This document shows positions 1 to 13,600 of a stretch of DNA of 64,000 bases, in pieces. The position numbers were made by a program, and so were the translations under genes. The DNA is from Pyrus communis. Lineage: Eukaryota > Streptophyta > Magnoliopsida > Rosales > Rosaceae. The DNA is taken from positions 4,816,872 to 4,880,871 of the forward strand of contig NC_084807.1 of the NCBI RefSeq assembly GCF_963583255.1, read 5' to 3'. Numbering within the stretch: position 1 is the stretch's first letter; the number at the start of each line of letters is the position of its first letter. The notes below the pieces were generated by a model that saw only the letters and a list, made by a program, of their open reading frames with translations, was not told the origin of the DNA and ran no database searches.

Positions 1-182
1 TATCATATTCATGTTCTTCAAAATATATTTTCCCATGCTAAATCTATTATAATTAATATTTAAACAATTGAAATGAATGATTTAAAACCTAAATTTAAAG
101 ATATTCTCATATTTTCAACTTTAAAATCAATAAAAAATAGTTTTCGAGAAAAAATTCAATGGAAAAAGAAAAAGAAAAAAAG

Positions 183-330
183 GAGGGGTAAAAATGTTAC
201 GATCGGTACTTTTCTTCCTATTCTCCCTGATGGGAGTTGCTAGTAAGCTAGCGAGCATATACAAGTAGGATCGCTAGATAACTAGCAATTATGGTGAAAT
301 AAAGTCGCTAATTTCATACCGATCCCCCTC
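183..330. repeat. Inverted-repeat half of the satellite monomer (example from monomer 1)
   Basis: Three nested arm pairs are visible. GAGGGG at 183-188 faces CCCCTC at 325-330. GATCGGTA at 211-218 faces TACCGATC at 317-324. An 18-nt arm at 237-254 pairs with 271-288 at 16 of 18 positions around a 16-nt loop. Outside these, a GAAAAA-type purine tract (about 158-182) faces a TTTTC-type pyrimidine tract (about 331-365). The same layout is present in essentially every monomer, so this half could fold into a long imperfect hairpin or cruciform. Confidence 0.85.
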
Positions 331-3049
331 TTTTCAAATTTTATTCTTTTTTTTTATTTCTCTTACCATAACTACAAACTAATCATATTCATGTTCTTCA
401 AAATATATTTTCCCATGCTAAATCTATTATAATTAATATTTAAACAATTGAAATTAACTATTTAAAACCTAAATTTAAAGATATTCTCATATTTTCAACT
501 TTAAATATCAATAAAAAATAGTTTTCGAAAAAAAATTCAATGGAACAAGAAAAAGAAAAAGAAAAAAAGGAGGGGTAAAAATGTTACGATCGGTACTTTT
601 CTTCCTATTGTCCCTGATGGGAGTTGCTAGTAAGCTAGCGATCATATAGAAGTACGATTGCTAGCTAACTAGCAATTTAGCTGAAACAAAGTCGCTAATT
701 TCATACCGATCCCCCTCTTTTCAATTTTTTTATTTTTTTTATTTCTCTTACCATAACTACAAACTATCATATTCATGTTCTTCAAAATATATTTTCCCAT
801 GCTAAATCTATTATAATTAATATTTAAACAATTGAAATGAATGATTTAAAACCTAAATTTAAAGATATTCTCATATTTTCAACTTTAAAATCAATAAAAA
901 ATAGTTTTCGAAAAAAAATTCAATGGAAAAAGAAAAAGAAAAAAAGGAGGGGTAAAAATGTTACGATCGGTACTTTTCTTCCTATTGTCCCTGAAGGGAG
1001 TTGCTAGTAAGCTAGCGAGTATATACATTTAGGATCGCTAGGTAACTAGCAATTATGGTGAAATAAAGTCGCTAATTTCATACCGATCCCCCTCTTTTCA
1101 AATGTTTTTCTTTTTTTTTATTTGTCTTACCATAACTACAAACTATCATATTCATGTTCTTCAAAATATATTTTCCCATGCTAAATCTATTATAATTAAT
1201 ATTTAAACAATTGAAATGAATGATTTAAAACCTAAATTTAAAGATATTCTCATATTTTCAACTTTAAAATCAATAAAAAATAGTTTTCGAAAAAAAATTC
1301 AATGGAAAAAGAAAAAGAAAAAAAGGAGGGGTAAAAATGTTACGATCGGTACTTTTCTTCCTATTGTCTCTGATGGGCGTTGCTAGGAAGCTAGCGATCA
1401 GGTACAAGAAGGATCGCTAAGTCACTAGCAATTATGGTGAAATAAAGTCGCTAATTTCATACCGATCCCCCTCTTTTCAAATGTTTTTCTTTTTTTTTAT
1501 TTCTCTTACCATAACTACAAACTATCATATTCATGTTCTTCAAAATATATTTTCTCATGCTAAATCTATTATAATTAATATTTAAACAATTGAAATGAAT
1601 GATTTAAAACCTAAATTTAAAGATATTTTCATATTTTCAACTTTAAAAATCAATAAAAGATAGTTTTAGAAAAAAAAATTCAATGGAAAAAGAAAAAGAA
1701 AAAAAGGAGGGGTAAAAATGTTACGATCGGTACTTTTCTTCCTATTGTCCCTGGTGGGAGTTGCTAGAAAGCTAGCGATCATATACATGTAGGATCGCTA
1801 GGTAACTAGCAATTATGGTGAAATGAAGTCGCTAATTTCATACCGATCCCCTTCTTTTCAAATTTTTTTCTTTTTTTTTATTTCTCTTACCATAACTACA
1901 AACTAATCATATTCATGTTCTTCAAAATATATTTTCCCATGCTAAATCTATTATAATTAATATTTAAGCAATTGAAATTAACTATTTAAAACCTAAATTT
2001 AAAGATATTCTCATATTTTCAACTTTAAATATCAATAAAAAATAGTTTTCGAAAAAAAATTCAATGGAACAAGAAAAAGAAAAAGAAAAAAAGGAGGGGT
2101 AAAAATGTTACGATCGGTACTTTTCTTCCTATTGTCCCTGATGGGAGTTGCTAGGAAGCTAGCGAGTATATACATGTAGGATCGCTAGGTAACTAGCAAT
2201 TATGGTGAAATAAAGTCGCTAATTTCATACCGATCCCCCTCTTTTCAAATGTTTTTCTTTTTTTTTATTTCTCTTACCATAACTACAAACTATCATATTC
2301 ATGTTCTTCAAAATATATTTTCCCATGCTAAATCTATTATAATTAATATTTAAACAATTGAAATGAATGATTTAAAACCTAAATTTAAAGATATTCTCAT
2401 ATTTTCAACTTTAAAATCAATAAAAAATAGTTTTCGAAAAAAAATTCAATGGAAAAAGAAAAAGAAAAAAAGGAGGGGTAAAAATGTTACGATCGGTACT
2501 TTTCTTCCTATTGTCCCTGATGGGAGTTGCTAGTAAGCTAGCGATCATATAGAAGTACGATTGCTAGCTAACTAGCAATTTAGCTGAAACAAAGTCGCTA
2601 ATTTCATACCGATCCCCCTCTTTTCAATTTTTTTATTTTTTTTATTTCTCTTACCATAACTACAAACTATCATATTCATGTTCTTCAAAATATATTTTCC
2701 CATGCTAAATCTATTATAATTAATATTTAAACAATTGAAATGAATGATTTAAAACCTAAATTTAAAGACATTCTCATATTTTCAACTTTAAAATCAATAA
2801 AAAATAGTTTTCGAAAAAAAATTCAATGGAAAAAGAAAAAGAAAAAAAGGAGGGGTAAAAATGTTACGATCGGTACTTTTCTTCCTATTGTCCCTGATGG
2901 GAGTTGCTAGTAAGCTAGCGAGCATATACAAGTAGGATTGCTAGGTAACTAGCAATTATGGTGAAATAAAGTCGCTAATTTCATACCGATCCCCCTCTTT
3001 TCAAATTTTTTTCTTTTTTTTTATTTCTCTTACCATAACTACAAACTAA

Positions 3050-6000
3050 TCATATTCATGTTCTTCAAAATATATTTTCCCATGCTAAATCTATTATAAT
3101 TAATATTTAAACAATTGAAATTAACTATTTAAAACCTAAATTTAAAGATATTCTCATATTTTCAACTTTAAATATCAATAAAAAATAGTTTTCGAAAAAA
3201 AATTCAATGGAAGAAGAAAAAGAAAAAGAAAAAAAGGAGGGGTAAAAATGTTACGATCGGTACTTTTCTTCCTATTGTCCCTGATGGGAGTTGCTAGGAA
3301 GCTAGCGAGTATATACATGTAGGATCACTAGGTAACTAGCAATTATGGTGAAATAAAGTCGCTAATTTCATACCGATCCCCCTCTTTTCAAATGTTTTTC
3401 TTTTTTTTTATTTCTCTTACCATAACTACAAACTATCATATTCATGTTCTTCAAAATATATTTTCCCATGCTAAATCTATTATAATTAATATTTAAACAA
3501 TTGAAATGAATGATTTAAAACCTAAATTTAAAGATATTCTCATATTTTCAACTTTAAAAATCAATAAAAAATAGTTTTAGAAAAAAAAATTCAACGGAAA
3601 AAGAAAAAGAAAAAAAGGAGGGGTAAAAATGTTACGATCGGTAGTTTTCTTCCTATTGTCCCTGGTGGGAGTTGCTAGAAAGCTAGCGATCATATACAAG
3701 TAGGATCGCTAGGTAACTAGCAATTACGGTGAAATAAAGTCGCTAATTTCATACCGATCCCCTTCTTTTCAAATTTTTTTCTTTTTTTTTATTTCTCTTA
3801 CCATAACTACAAACTAATCATATTCACGTTCTTCAAAATATATTTTCCCATGCTAAATCTATTATAATTAATATTTAAGCAATTGAAATTAACTATTTAA
3901 AACCTAAATTTAAAGATATTCTCATATTTTCAACTTTAAATATCAATAAAAAATAGTTTTCGAAAAAAAATTCAATGGAACAAGAAAAAGAAAAAGAAAA
4001 AAAGGAGGGGTAAAAATGTTACGATCGGTACTTTTCTTCCTATTGTTCCTGATGGGAGTTGCTAGGAAGCTAGCGAGTATATACATGTAGGATCGCTAGG
4101 TAACTAGCAATTATGGTGAAACAAAGTCGCTAATTTCATACCGATCCCCCTCTTTTCAAATGTTTTTCTTTTTTTTTATTTGTCTTACCATAACTACAAA
4201 CTATCATATTCATGTTCTTCAAAATATATTTTCCCATGCTAAATCTATTATAATTAATATTTAAACAATTGAAATGAATGATTTAAAACCTAAATTTAAA
4301 GATATTCTCATATTTTCAACTTTAAAATCAATAAAAAATAGTTTTCGAAAAAAAATTCAATGGAAAAAGAAAAAGAAAAAAAGGAGGGGTAAAAATGTTA
4401 CGATCGGTACTTTTCTTCCTATTGTCCCTGATGGGAGTTGCTACGAAGCTAGCGAGTATATACATGTAGGATCGCTAGGTAACTAGCAATTATGGTGAAA
4501 TAAAGTCGCTAATTTCATACCGATCCCCCTCTTTTCAAATGTTTTTCTTTTTTTTTATTTCTCTTACCATAACTACAAACTATCATATTCATGTTCTTCA
4601 AAATATATTTTCCCATGCTAAATCTATTATAATTAATATTTAAACAATTGAAATGAATGATTTAAAACCTAAATTTAAAGATATTCTCATATTTTCAACT
4701 TTAAAATCAATAAAAAATAGTTCTCGAAAAAAAATTCAATGGAAAAAGAAAAAGAAAAAAAGGAGGGGTAAAAATGTTACGATCGGTACTTTTCTTCCTA
4801 TTGTCTCTGATGGGCGTTGCTAGTAAGCTAGCGATCAGATACAAGAAGGATCGCTAAGTCACTAGCAATTATGGTGAAATAAAGTCGCTAATTTCATACC
4901 GATCCCCCTCTTTTCAAATGTTTTTCTTTTTTTTTATTTCTCTTACCATAACTACAAACTATCATATTCATGTTCTTCAAAATATATTTTCCCATGCTAA
5001 ATCTATTATAATTAATATTTAAACAATTGAAATGAATGATTTAAAACCTAAATTTAAAGATATTCTCATATTTTCAACTTTAAAAATCAATAAAAAATAG
5101 TTTTAGAAAAAAAAATTCAACGGAAAAAGAAAAAGAAAAAAAGGAGGGGTAAAAATGTTACGATCGGTAGTTTTCTTCCTATTGTCCCTGGTGGGAGTTG
5201 CTAGAAAGCTAGCGATCATATACAAGTAGGATCGCTAGGTAACTAGCAATTACGGTGAAATAAAGTCGCTAATTTCATACCGATCCCCTTCTTTTCAAAT
5301 TTTTTTCTTTTTTTTTATTTCTCTTACCATAACTACAAACTAATCATATTCACGTTCTTCAAAATATATTTTCCCATGCTAAATCTATTATAATTAATAT
5401 TTAAGCAATTGAAATTAACTATTTAAAACCTAAATTTAAAGATATTCTCATATTTTCAACTTTAAATATCAATAAAAAATAGTTTTCGAAAAAAAATTCA
5501 ATGGAACAAGAAAAAGAAAAAGAAAAAAAGGAGGGGTAAAAATGTTACGATCGGTACTTTTCTTCCTATTGTCCCTGATGGGAGTTGCTAGTAAGCTAGC
5601 GATCATATAGAAGTACGATTGCTAGCTAACTAGCAATTTAGCTGAAACAAAGTCGCTAATTTCATACCGATCCCCCTCTTTTCAATTTTTTTATTTTTTT
5701 TATTTCTCTTACCATAACTACAAACTATCATATTCATGTTCTCCAAAATATATTTTCCCATGCTAAATCTATTATAATTAATATTTAAACAATTGAAATG
5801 AATGATTTAAAACCTAAATTTAAAGATATTCTCATATTTTCAACTTTAAAATCAATAAAAAATAGTTTTCGAAAAAAAATTCAATGGAAAAAGAAAAAGA
5901 AAAAAAGGAGGGGTAAAAATGTTACGATCGGTACTTTTCTTCCTATTGTCCCTGAAGGGAGTTGCTAGTAAGCTAGCGAGTATATACATGTAAAATCGCT

Positions 6001-6867
6001 AGGTAACTAGCAATTATGGTGAAATAAAGTCGCTAATTTCATACCTATCCCCCTCTTTTCAAATGTTTTTCTTTTTTTTTATTTCTCTTACCATAACTAC
6101 AAACTATCATATTCATGTTCTTCAAAATATATTTTCCCATGCTAAATCTATTATAATTAATATTTAAACAATTGAAATGAATGATTTAAAACCTAAATTT
6201 AAAGATATTCTCATATTTTCAACTTTAAAATCAATAAAAAATAGTTTTCGAAAAAAAATTCAATGGAAAAAGAAAAAGAAAAAAAGGAGGGGTAAAAATG
6301 TTACGATCGGTACTTTTCTTCCTATTGTCTCTGATGGGCGTTGCTAGTAAGCTAGCGATCAGATACAAGAAGGATCGCTAAGTCACTAGCAATTATGGTG
6401 AAATAAAGTCGCTAATTTCATACCGATCCCCCTCTTTTCAAATGTTTTTCTTTTTTTTTATTTCTCTTACCATAACTACAAACTATCATATTCATGTTCT
6501 TCAAAATATATTTTCTCATGCTAAATCTATTATAATTAATATTTAAACAATTGAAATGAATGATTTAAAACCTAAATTTAAAGATATTCTCATATTTTCA
6601 ACTTTAAAAATCAATAAAAAATAGTTTTAGAAAAAAAAATTCAATGGAAAAAGAAAAAGAAAAAAAGGAGGGGTAAAAATGTTACGATCGGTACTTTTCT
6701 TCCTATTGTCCCTGGTGGGAGTTGCTAGAAAGCTAGCGATCATATACAAGTAGGATCGCTAGGTAACTAGCAATTATGGTGAAATAAAGTCGCTAATTTC
6801 ATACCGATCCCCTTCTTTTCAAATTTTTTTCTTTTTTTTTATTTCTCTTACCATAACTACAAACTAA
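3050..6867. repeat. Satellite higher-order unit, diverged copy (3,818 bp)
   Basis: Ten monomers with successive lengths 386, 382, 386, 379, 379, 382, 384, 379, 379, 382. This is the same order as the two units that follow, except that the second and third monomers are each 2 bp longer. It lacks the GGACGGG variant that marks the start of the next two units, so it is an older or recombined copy of the 10-mer. Confidence 0.75.
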
Positions 6868-9800
6868 TCATATTCATGTTCTTCAAAATATATTTTCCCA
6901 TGCTAAATCTATTATAATTAATATTTAAACAATTGAAATTAACTATTTAAAACCTAAATTTAAAGATATTCTCATATTTTCAACTTTAAATATCAATAAA
7001 AAATAGTTTTCGAAAAAAAATTCAATGGAACAAGAAAAAGAAAAAGAAAAAAAGGACGGGTAAAAATGTTACGATCGGTACTTTTCTTCCTATTGTCCCT
7101 GATGGGAGTTGCTAGTAAGCTAGCGAGCATATACAAGTAGGATCGCTAGGTCACTAGCAATTATGGTGAAATAAAGTCGCTAATTTCATACCGATCCCCC
7201 TCTTTTCAAATGTTTTTCTTTTTTTTTATTTGTCTTACCATAACTACAAACTATCATATTCATGTTCTTCAAAATATATTTTCCCATGCTAAATCTATTA
7301 TAATTAATATTTAAACAATTGAAATGAATGATTTAAAACCTAAATTTAAAGATATTCTCATATTTTCAACTTTAAAATCAATAAAAAATAGTTTTCGAAA
7401 AAAAATTCAATGGAAAAAGAAAAAGAAAAAAAGGAGGGGTAAAAATGTTACGATCGGTACTTTTCTTCCTATTGTCCCTGATGGGAGTTGCTAGTAAGCT
7501 AGCGAGCATATACAAGTAGGATCGCTAGGTAACTAGCAATTATGGTGAAATAAAGTCCCTAATTTCATACCGATCCCCCTCTTTTCAAATTTTTTTCTTT
7601 TTTTTTATTTCTCTTACCATAACTACAAACTAATCATATTCATGTTCTTCAAAATATATTTTCCCATGCTAAATCTATTATAATTAATATTTAAACAATT
7701 GAAATTAACTATTTAAAACCTAAATTTAAAGATATTCTCATATTTTCAACTTTAAATATCAATAAAAAATAGTTTTCGAAAAAAAATTCAATGGAACAAG
7801 AAAAAGAAAAAGAAAAAAAGGAGGGGTAAAAATGTTACGATCGGTACTTTTGTTCCTATTGTCCCTGATGGGAGTTGCTAGTAAGCTAGCGATCATATAG
7901 AAGTACGATTGCTAGCTAACTAGCAATTTAGCTGAAACAAAGTCGCTAATTTCATACCGATCCCCCTCTTTTCAATTTTTTTATTTTTTTTATTTCTCTT
8001 ACCATAACTACAAACTATCATATTCATGTTCTTCAAAATATATTTTCCCATGCTAAATCTATTATAATTAATATTTAAACAATTGAAATGAATGATTTAA
8101 AACCTAAATTTAAAGATATTCTCATATTTTCAACTTTAAAATCAATAAAAAATAGTTTTCGAAAAAAAATTCAATGGAAAAAGAAAAAGAAAAAAAGGAG
8201 GGGTAAAAATGTTACGATCGGTACTTTTCTTCCTATTGTCCCTGAAGGGAGTTGCTAGTAAGCTAGCGAGTAGATACATGTAAAATCGCTAGGTAACTAG
8301 CAATTATGGTGAAATAAAGTCGCTAATTTCATACCGATCCCCCTCTTTTCAAATGTTTTTCTTTTTTTTTATTTGTCTTACCATAACTACAAACTATCAT
8401 ATTCATGTTCTTCAAAATATATTTTCCCATGCTAAATCTATTATAATTAATATTTAAACAATTGAAATGAATGATTTAAAACCTAAATTTAAAGATATTC
8501 TCATATTTTCAACTTTAAAATCAATAAAAAATAGTTTTCGAAAAAAAATTCAATGGAAAAAGAAAAAGAAAAAAAGGAGGGGTAAAAATGTTACGATCGG
8601 TACTTTTCTTCCTATTGTCTCTGATGGGCGTTGCTAGTAAGCTAGCGATCAGATACAAGAAGGATCGCTAAGTCACTAGCAATTATGGTGAAATAAAGTC
8701 GCTAATTTCATACCGATCCCCCTCTTTTCAAATGTTTTTCTTTTTTTTTATTTCTCTTACCATAACTACAAACTATCATATTCATGTTCTTCAAAATATA
8801 TTTTCTCATGCTAAATCTATTATAATTAATATTTAAACAATTGAAATGAATGATTTAAAACCTAAATTTAAAGATATTCTCATATTTTCAACTTTAAAAA
8901 TCAATAAAAAATAGTTTTAGAAAAAAAAATTCAATGGAAAAAGAAAAAGAAAAAAAGGAGGGGTAAAAATGTTACGATCGGTACTTTTCTTCCTATTGTC
9001 CCTGATGGGAGTTGCTAGTAAGCTAGCGAGCATATACAAGTAGGATCGCTAGGTAACTAGCAATTATGGTGAAATAAAGTCCCTAATTTCATACCGATCC
9101 CCCTCTTTTCAAATTTTTTTCTTTTTTTTTATTTCTCTTACCATAACTACAAACTAATCATATTCATGTTCTTCAAAATATATTTTCCCATGCTAAATCT
9201 ATTATAATTAATATTTAAACAATTGAAATTAACTATTTAAAACCTAAATTTAAAGATATTCTCATATTTTCAACTTTAAATATCAATAAAAAATAGTTTT
9301 CGAAAAAAAATTCAATGGAACAAGAAAAAGAAAAAGAAAAAAAGGAGGGGTAAAAATGTTACGATCGGTACTTGTGTTCCTATTGTCCCTGATGGGAGTT
9401 GCTAGTAAGCTAGCGATCATATAGAAGTACGATTGCTAGCTAACTAGCAATTTAGCTGAAACAAAGTCGCTAATTTCATACCGATCCCCCTCTTTTCAAT
9501 TTTTTTATTTTTTTTATTTCTCTTACCATAACTACAAACTATCATATTCATGTTCTTCAAAATATATTTTCCCATGCTAAATCTATTATAATTAATATTT
9601 AAACAATTGAAATGAATGATTTAAAACCTAAATTTAAAGATATTCTCATATTTTCAACTTTAAAATCAATAAAAAATAGTTTTCGAAAAAAAATTCAATG
9701 GAAAAAGAAAAAGAAAAAAAGGAGGGGTAAAAATGTTACGATCGGTACTTTTCTTCCTATTGTCCCTGAAGGGAGTTGCTAGTAAGCTAGCGAGTAGATA

Positions 9801-10681
9801 CATGTAAAATCGCTAGGTAACTAGCAATTATGGTGAAATAAAGTCGCTAATTTCATACCGATCCCCCTCTTTTCAAATGTTTTTCTTTTTTTTTATTTGT
9901 CTTACCATAACTACAAACTATCATATTCATGTTCTTCAAAATATATTTTCCCATGCTAAATCTATTATAATTAATATTTAAACAATTGAAATGAATGATT
10001 TAAAACCTAAATTTAAAGATATTCTCATATTTTCAACTTTAAAATCAATAAAAAATAGTTTTCGAAAAAAAATTCAATGGAAAAAGAAAAAGAAAAAAAG
10101 GAGGGGTAAAAATGTTACGATCGGTACTTTTCTTCCTATTGTCTCTGATGGGCGTTGCTAGTAAGCTAGCGATCAGATACAAGAAGGATCGCTAAGTCAC
10201 TAGCAATTATGGTGAAATAAAGTCGCTAATTTCATACCGATCCCCCTCTTTTCAAATGTTTTTCTTTTTTTTTATTTCTCTTACCATAACTACAAACTAT
10301 CATATTCATGTTCTTCAAAATATATTTTCTCATGCTAAATCTATTATAATTAATATTTAAACAATTGAAATGAATGATTTAAAACCTAAATTTAAAGATA
10401 TTCTCATATTTTCAACTTTAAAAATCAATAAAAAATAGTTTTAGAAAAAAAAATTCAATGGAAAAAGAAAAAGAAAAAAAGGAGGGGTAAAAATGTTACG
10501 ATCGGTACTTTTCTTCCTATTGTCCCTGGTGGGAGTTGCTAGAAAGCTAGCGATCATATACAAGTAGGATCGCTAGGTAACTAGCAATTATGGTGAAATA
10601 AAGTCGCTAATTTCATACCGATCCCCTTCTTTTCAAATTTTTTTCTTTTTTTTTATTTCTCTTACCATAACTACAAACTAA
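6868..10681. repeat. Satellite higher-order unit, copy 1 (3,814 bp, 10-mer)
   Basis: Monomer lengths run 386, 380, 384, 379, 379, 382, 384, 379, 379, 382, total 3,814 bp. The unit is nested: two lead monomers, then a four-monomer block (384, 379, 379, 382 = 1,524 bp) that occurs twice, at 7634-9157 and 9158-10681. Diagnostic variants are GGACGGG at 7054, a G in the CTTTTGTTCC segment near 7851, and GTCCCTAA at 7557 and 9081. Each recurs exactly 3,814 bp downstream. Confidence 0.93.
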
Positions 10682-13600
10682 TCATATTCATGTTCTTCAA
10701 AATATATTTTCCCATGCTAAATCTATTATAATTAATATTTAAACAATTGAAATTAACTATTTAAAACCTAAATTTAAAGATATTCTCATATTTTCAACTT
10801 TAAATATCAATAAAAAATAGTTTTCGAAAAAAAATTCAATGGAACAAGAAAAAGAAAAAGAAAAAAAGGACGGGTAAAAATGTTACGATCGGTACTTTTC
10901 TTCCTATTGTCCCTGATGGGAGTTGCTAGTAAGCTAGCGAGCATATACAAGTAGGATCGCTAGGTCACTAGCAATTATGGTGAAATAAAGTCGCTAATTT
11001 CATACCGATCCCCCTCTTTTCAAATGTTTTTCTTTTTTTTTATTTGTCTTACCATAACTACAAACTATCATATTCATGTTCTTCAAAATATATTTTCCCA
11101 TGCTAAATCTATTATAATTAATATTTAAACAATTGAAATGAATGATTTAAAACCTAAATTTAAAGATATTCTCATATTTTCAACTTTAAAATCAATAAAA
11201 AATAGTTTTCGAAAAAAAATTCAATGGAAAAAGAAAAAGAAAAAAAGGAGGGGTAAAAATGTTACGATCGGTACTTTTCTTCCTATTGTCCCTGATGGGA
11301 GTTGCTAGTAAGCTAGCGAGCATATACAAGTAGGATCGCTAGGTAACTAGCAATTATGGTGAAATAAAGTCCCTAATTTCATACCGATCCCCCTCTTTTC
11401 AAATTTTTTTCTTTTTTTTTATTTCTCTTACCATAACTACAAACTAATCATATTCATGTTCTTCAAAATATATTTTCCCATGCTAAATCTATTATAATTA
11501 ATATTTAAACAATTGAAATTAACTATTTAAAACCTAAATTTAAAGATATTCTCATATTTTCAACTTTAAATATCAATAAAAAATAGTTTTCGAAAAAAAA
11601 TTCAATGGAACAAGAAAAAGAAAAAGAAAAAAAGGAGGGGTAAAAATGTTACGATCGGTACTTTTGTTCCTATTGTCCCTGATGGGAGTTGCTAGTAAGC
11701 TAGCGATCATATAGAAGTACGATTGCTAGCTAACTAGCAATTTAGCTGAAACAAAGTCGCTAATTTCATACCGATCCCCCTCTTTTCAATTTTTTTATTT
11801 TTTTTATTTCTCTTACCATAACTACAAACTATCATATTCATGTTCTTCAAAATATATTTTCCCATGCTAAATCTATTATAATTAATATTTAAACAATTGA
11901 AATGAATGATTTAAAACCTAAATTTAAAGATATTCTCATATTTTCAACTTTAAAATCAATAAAAAATAGTTTTCGAAAAAAAATTCAATGGAAAAAGAAA
12001 AAGAAAAAAAGGAGGGGTAAAAATGTTACGATCGGTACTTTTCTTCCTATTGTCCCTGAAGGGAGTTGCTAGTAAGCTAGCGAGTATATACATGTAAAAT
12101 CGCTAGGTAACTAGCAATTATGGTGAAATAAAGTCGCTAATTTCATACCGATCCCCCTCTTTTCAAATGTTTTTCTTTTTTTTTATTTGTCTTACCATAA
12201 CTACAAACTATCATATTCATGTTCTTCAAAATATATTTTCCCATGCTAAATCTATTATAATTAATATTTAAACAATTGAAATGAATGATTTAAAACCTAA
12301 ATTTAAAGATATTCTCATATTTTCAACTTTAAAATCAATAAAAAATAGTTTTCGAAAAAAAATTCAATGGAAAAAGAAAAAGAAAAAAAGGAGGGGTAAA
12401 AATGTTACGATCGGTACTTTTCTTCCTATTGTCTCTGATGGGCGTTGCTAGTAAGCTAGCGATCAGATACAAGAAGGATCGCTAAGTCACTAGCAATTAT
12501 GGTGAAATAAAGTCGCTAATTTCATACCGATCCCCCTCTTTTCAAATGTTTTTCTTTTTTTTTATTTCTCTTACCATAACTACAAACTATCATATTCATG
12601 TTCTTCAAAATATATTTTCTCATGCTAAATCTATTATAATTAATATTTAAACAATTGAAATGAATGATTTAAAACCTAAATTTAAAGATATTCTCATATT
12701 TTCAACTTTAAAAATCAATAAAAAATAGTTTTAGAAAAAAAAATTCAATGGAAAAAGAAAAAGAAAAAAAGGAGGGGTAAAAATGTTACGATCGGTACTT
12801 TTCTTCCTATTGTCCCTGATGGGAGTTGCTAGTAAGCTAGCGAGCATATACAAGTAGGATCGCTAGGTAACTAGCAATTATGGTGAAATAAAGTCCCTAA
12901 TTTCATACCGATCCCCCTCTTTTCAAATTTTTTTCTTTTTTTTTATTTCTCTTACCATAACTACAAACTAATCATATTCATGTTCTTCAAAATATATTTT
13001 CCCATGCTAAATCTATTATAATTAATATTTAAACAATTGAAATTAACTATTTAAAACCTAAATTTAAAGATATTCTCATATTTTCAACTTTAAATATCAA
13101 TAAAAAATAGTTTTCGAAAAAAAATTCAATGGAACAAGAAAAAGAAAAAGAAAAAAAGGAGGGGTAAAAATGTTACGATCGGTACTTTTGTTCCTATTGT
13201 CCCTGATGGGAGTTGCTAGTAAGCTAGCGATCATATAGAAGTACGATTGCTAGCTAACTAGCAATTTAGCTGAAACAAAGTCGCTAATTTCATACCGATC
13301 CCCCTCTTTTCAATTTTTTTATTTTTTTTATTTCTCTTACCATAACTACAAACTATCATATTCATGTTCTTCAAAATATATTTTCCCATGCTAAATCTAT
13401 TATAATTAATATTTAAACAATTGAAATGAATGATTTAAAACCTAAATTTAAAGATATTCTCATATTTTCAACTTTAAAATCAATAAAAAATAGTTTTCGA
13501 AAAAAAATTCAATGGAAAAAGAAAAAGAAAAAAAGGAGGGGTAAAAATGTTACGATCGGTACTTTTCTTCCTATTGTCCCTGAAGGGAGTTGCTAGTAAG

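Noticed and set aside
170..210. GGAGGGG followed by ATG as a ribosome binding site
   Set aside because: The match to a Shine-Dalgarno sequence is coincidental; it is part of the purine arm of a satellite inverted repeat in a eukaryotic genome.
4274..4486. 70-codon open frame with a Lys-rich stretch
   Set aside because: It spans one satellite monomer and exists only because substitutions removed stops; other monomers do not keep it open.
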